Positions 63,700 through 64,000 of a DNA stretch of 64,000 nucleotides are shown here, one piece after another; within the stretch, counting starts at the first letter, position 1; each line of letters opens with the position of its first letter. The notes below the pieces were generated by a model. That model made no database searches. It was given only the letters and a program-made list of their open reading frames with translations, and was not told where the DNA came from. Origin of the DNA: Coccinella septempunctata (Eukaryota > Arthropoda > Insecta > Coleoptera > Coccinellidae); assembly GCF_907165205.1 (NCBI RefSeq), contig NC_058194.1, forward strand, positions 1 to 64,000. The letters run 5' to 3'. The position numbers and the translations under genes are program-made.

Positions 63700-64000
63700 T
63701 CAAAAATTAGGGAAGGTATGAACGGGAAACTTCGTAGGAAGTAGTATCTTACCTAATTCAACCCAAATCGACGATAAAAACCATAGGTCACGCTTCATAT
63801 AAAAAAGTCGTTCGGACTCTGAAAATTCCACATATAGTAAAATGTGAGGTTCGAGGACATGATTTTCTTATTTTTCAAAAATTAGGGAAGGTATGAACGG
63901 GAAACTTCGTAGGAAGTAGTATCTTACCTAATTCAATCCAAATCGACGATAAAAACCATGGGTCACGCTTCATATAAGAAAGTCGTTCGGACTCTGAAAA
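63700..64000 (+). repeat. Marker cassette 17 (alpha and partial beta), cut by the window edge
   Basis: alpha starts at 63700 and beta at 63875. beta has aattcaatcc, catgggtc and aagaaag, with a ttatttttc linker before it, so it is the B-to-A form and a new A block should begin here. gamma and delta lie beyond the window. Confidence 0.93.

Larger units (their letters stand above)
1..64000 (+). repeat. 174-bp tandem satellite array spanning the whole window
   Basis: About 370 head-to-tail monomers, all in one orientation, fill the window with no unique sequence, gene or transposon between them. The standard monomer is 174 bp. Related lengths are 160 bp (a 15-bp linker deletion), 175 bp (alpha, beta and some linker variants), 176-177 bp (gamma) and a single 137-bp copy. 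Each monomer has a T-rich linker (usually T7 after aattttc), a conserved block gaacgggaaacttcgtagg, the block cgacgataaaaaccatagg, and gtcgttcggactctgaaaa. The length is in the nucleosome-sized class typical of centromeric satellites; that role is inferred from size, purity and HOR order, not shown. A subtelomeric or pericentromeric satellite is the main alternative. The family is not recognised. Confidence 0.98.

Noticed and set aside
1..64000. CRISPR array
   Set aside because: The repeats are directly contiguous and 160-177 bp long, with no unique spacers and no cas genes.
1..64000. Prokaryotic, plasmid or phage system
   Set aside because: There is no coding sequence, RNA gene, origin or mobile-element end. 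The sequence is purely a eukaryote-type satellite.

Overview
The window holds no recognisable gene. From end to end it is one head-to-tail tandem satellite array of about 370 monomers, all in the same orientation. The standard monomer is 174 bp and about 36% G+C by hand count. The size is nucleosomal, the orientation is uniform, no transposon interrupts the array, and monomers are nested into higher-order repeats (HORs). This points to a eukaryotic chromosome, most likely centromeric or pericentromeric satellite from a long-read assembly. I do not recognise the monomer and cannot name the species; plant and animal are both possible.

Notation used below, with each monomer starting at its TCAAAAA. 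T = plain (tatttcacctaattacacc). C = aatcacacc. K = tctcacctaactcaacc. L = tctcacctaattcaacc, usually with cgtttc. P = ttacaacc, usually with gtag for gtcg. Suffix (s) = short 160-bp monomer whose end reads aaaacatgattttc. Suffix (g) = tgcgagg for tgtgagg. Square brackets give private variants. Four more divergent monomers form a marker cassette. alpha has tatcttacc, usually aaaaaag, and ends gaggacatg. beta has catgggtc and ends ttttcgta. gamma has tagcagagttatg, cttcctaggaag and catatggtg. delta has aaactactgaagg and atcgtacctatacc.

Layout. 1-19.4 kb: three widely spaced cassettes (186, 4501, 15153). The second is followed by a 10-kb block with no cassette, which contains a 3,758-bp tandem duplication that itself contains a 1,030-bp six-monomer duplication. 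19.4-28.4 kb: a recently amplified zone with doubled cassettes, repeating at 2,780 bp. 28.4-64 kb: a regular two-part HOR. Block A (cassette plus 10-11 monomers, 2,427 or 2,602 bp) alternates with block B (cassette plus 19-27 monomers, 3,975-5,183 bp). A+B measures 7,785, 6,402, 7,609 and 7,436 bp in successive complete copies. An irregular pair at 50.2-56.4 kb looks like a recombinant. Block lengths differ by whole monomers and by 14-15-bp linker changes, as expected for unequal exchange and gene conversion.

The first 3.7 kb carries many single-base insertions and deletions that are rare afterwards. This looks like lower consensus accuracy, perhaps near a contig edge. The only open reading frames are short, on the minus strand, start with GTG or TTG, and recur simply because the satellite recurs.
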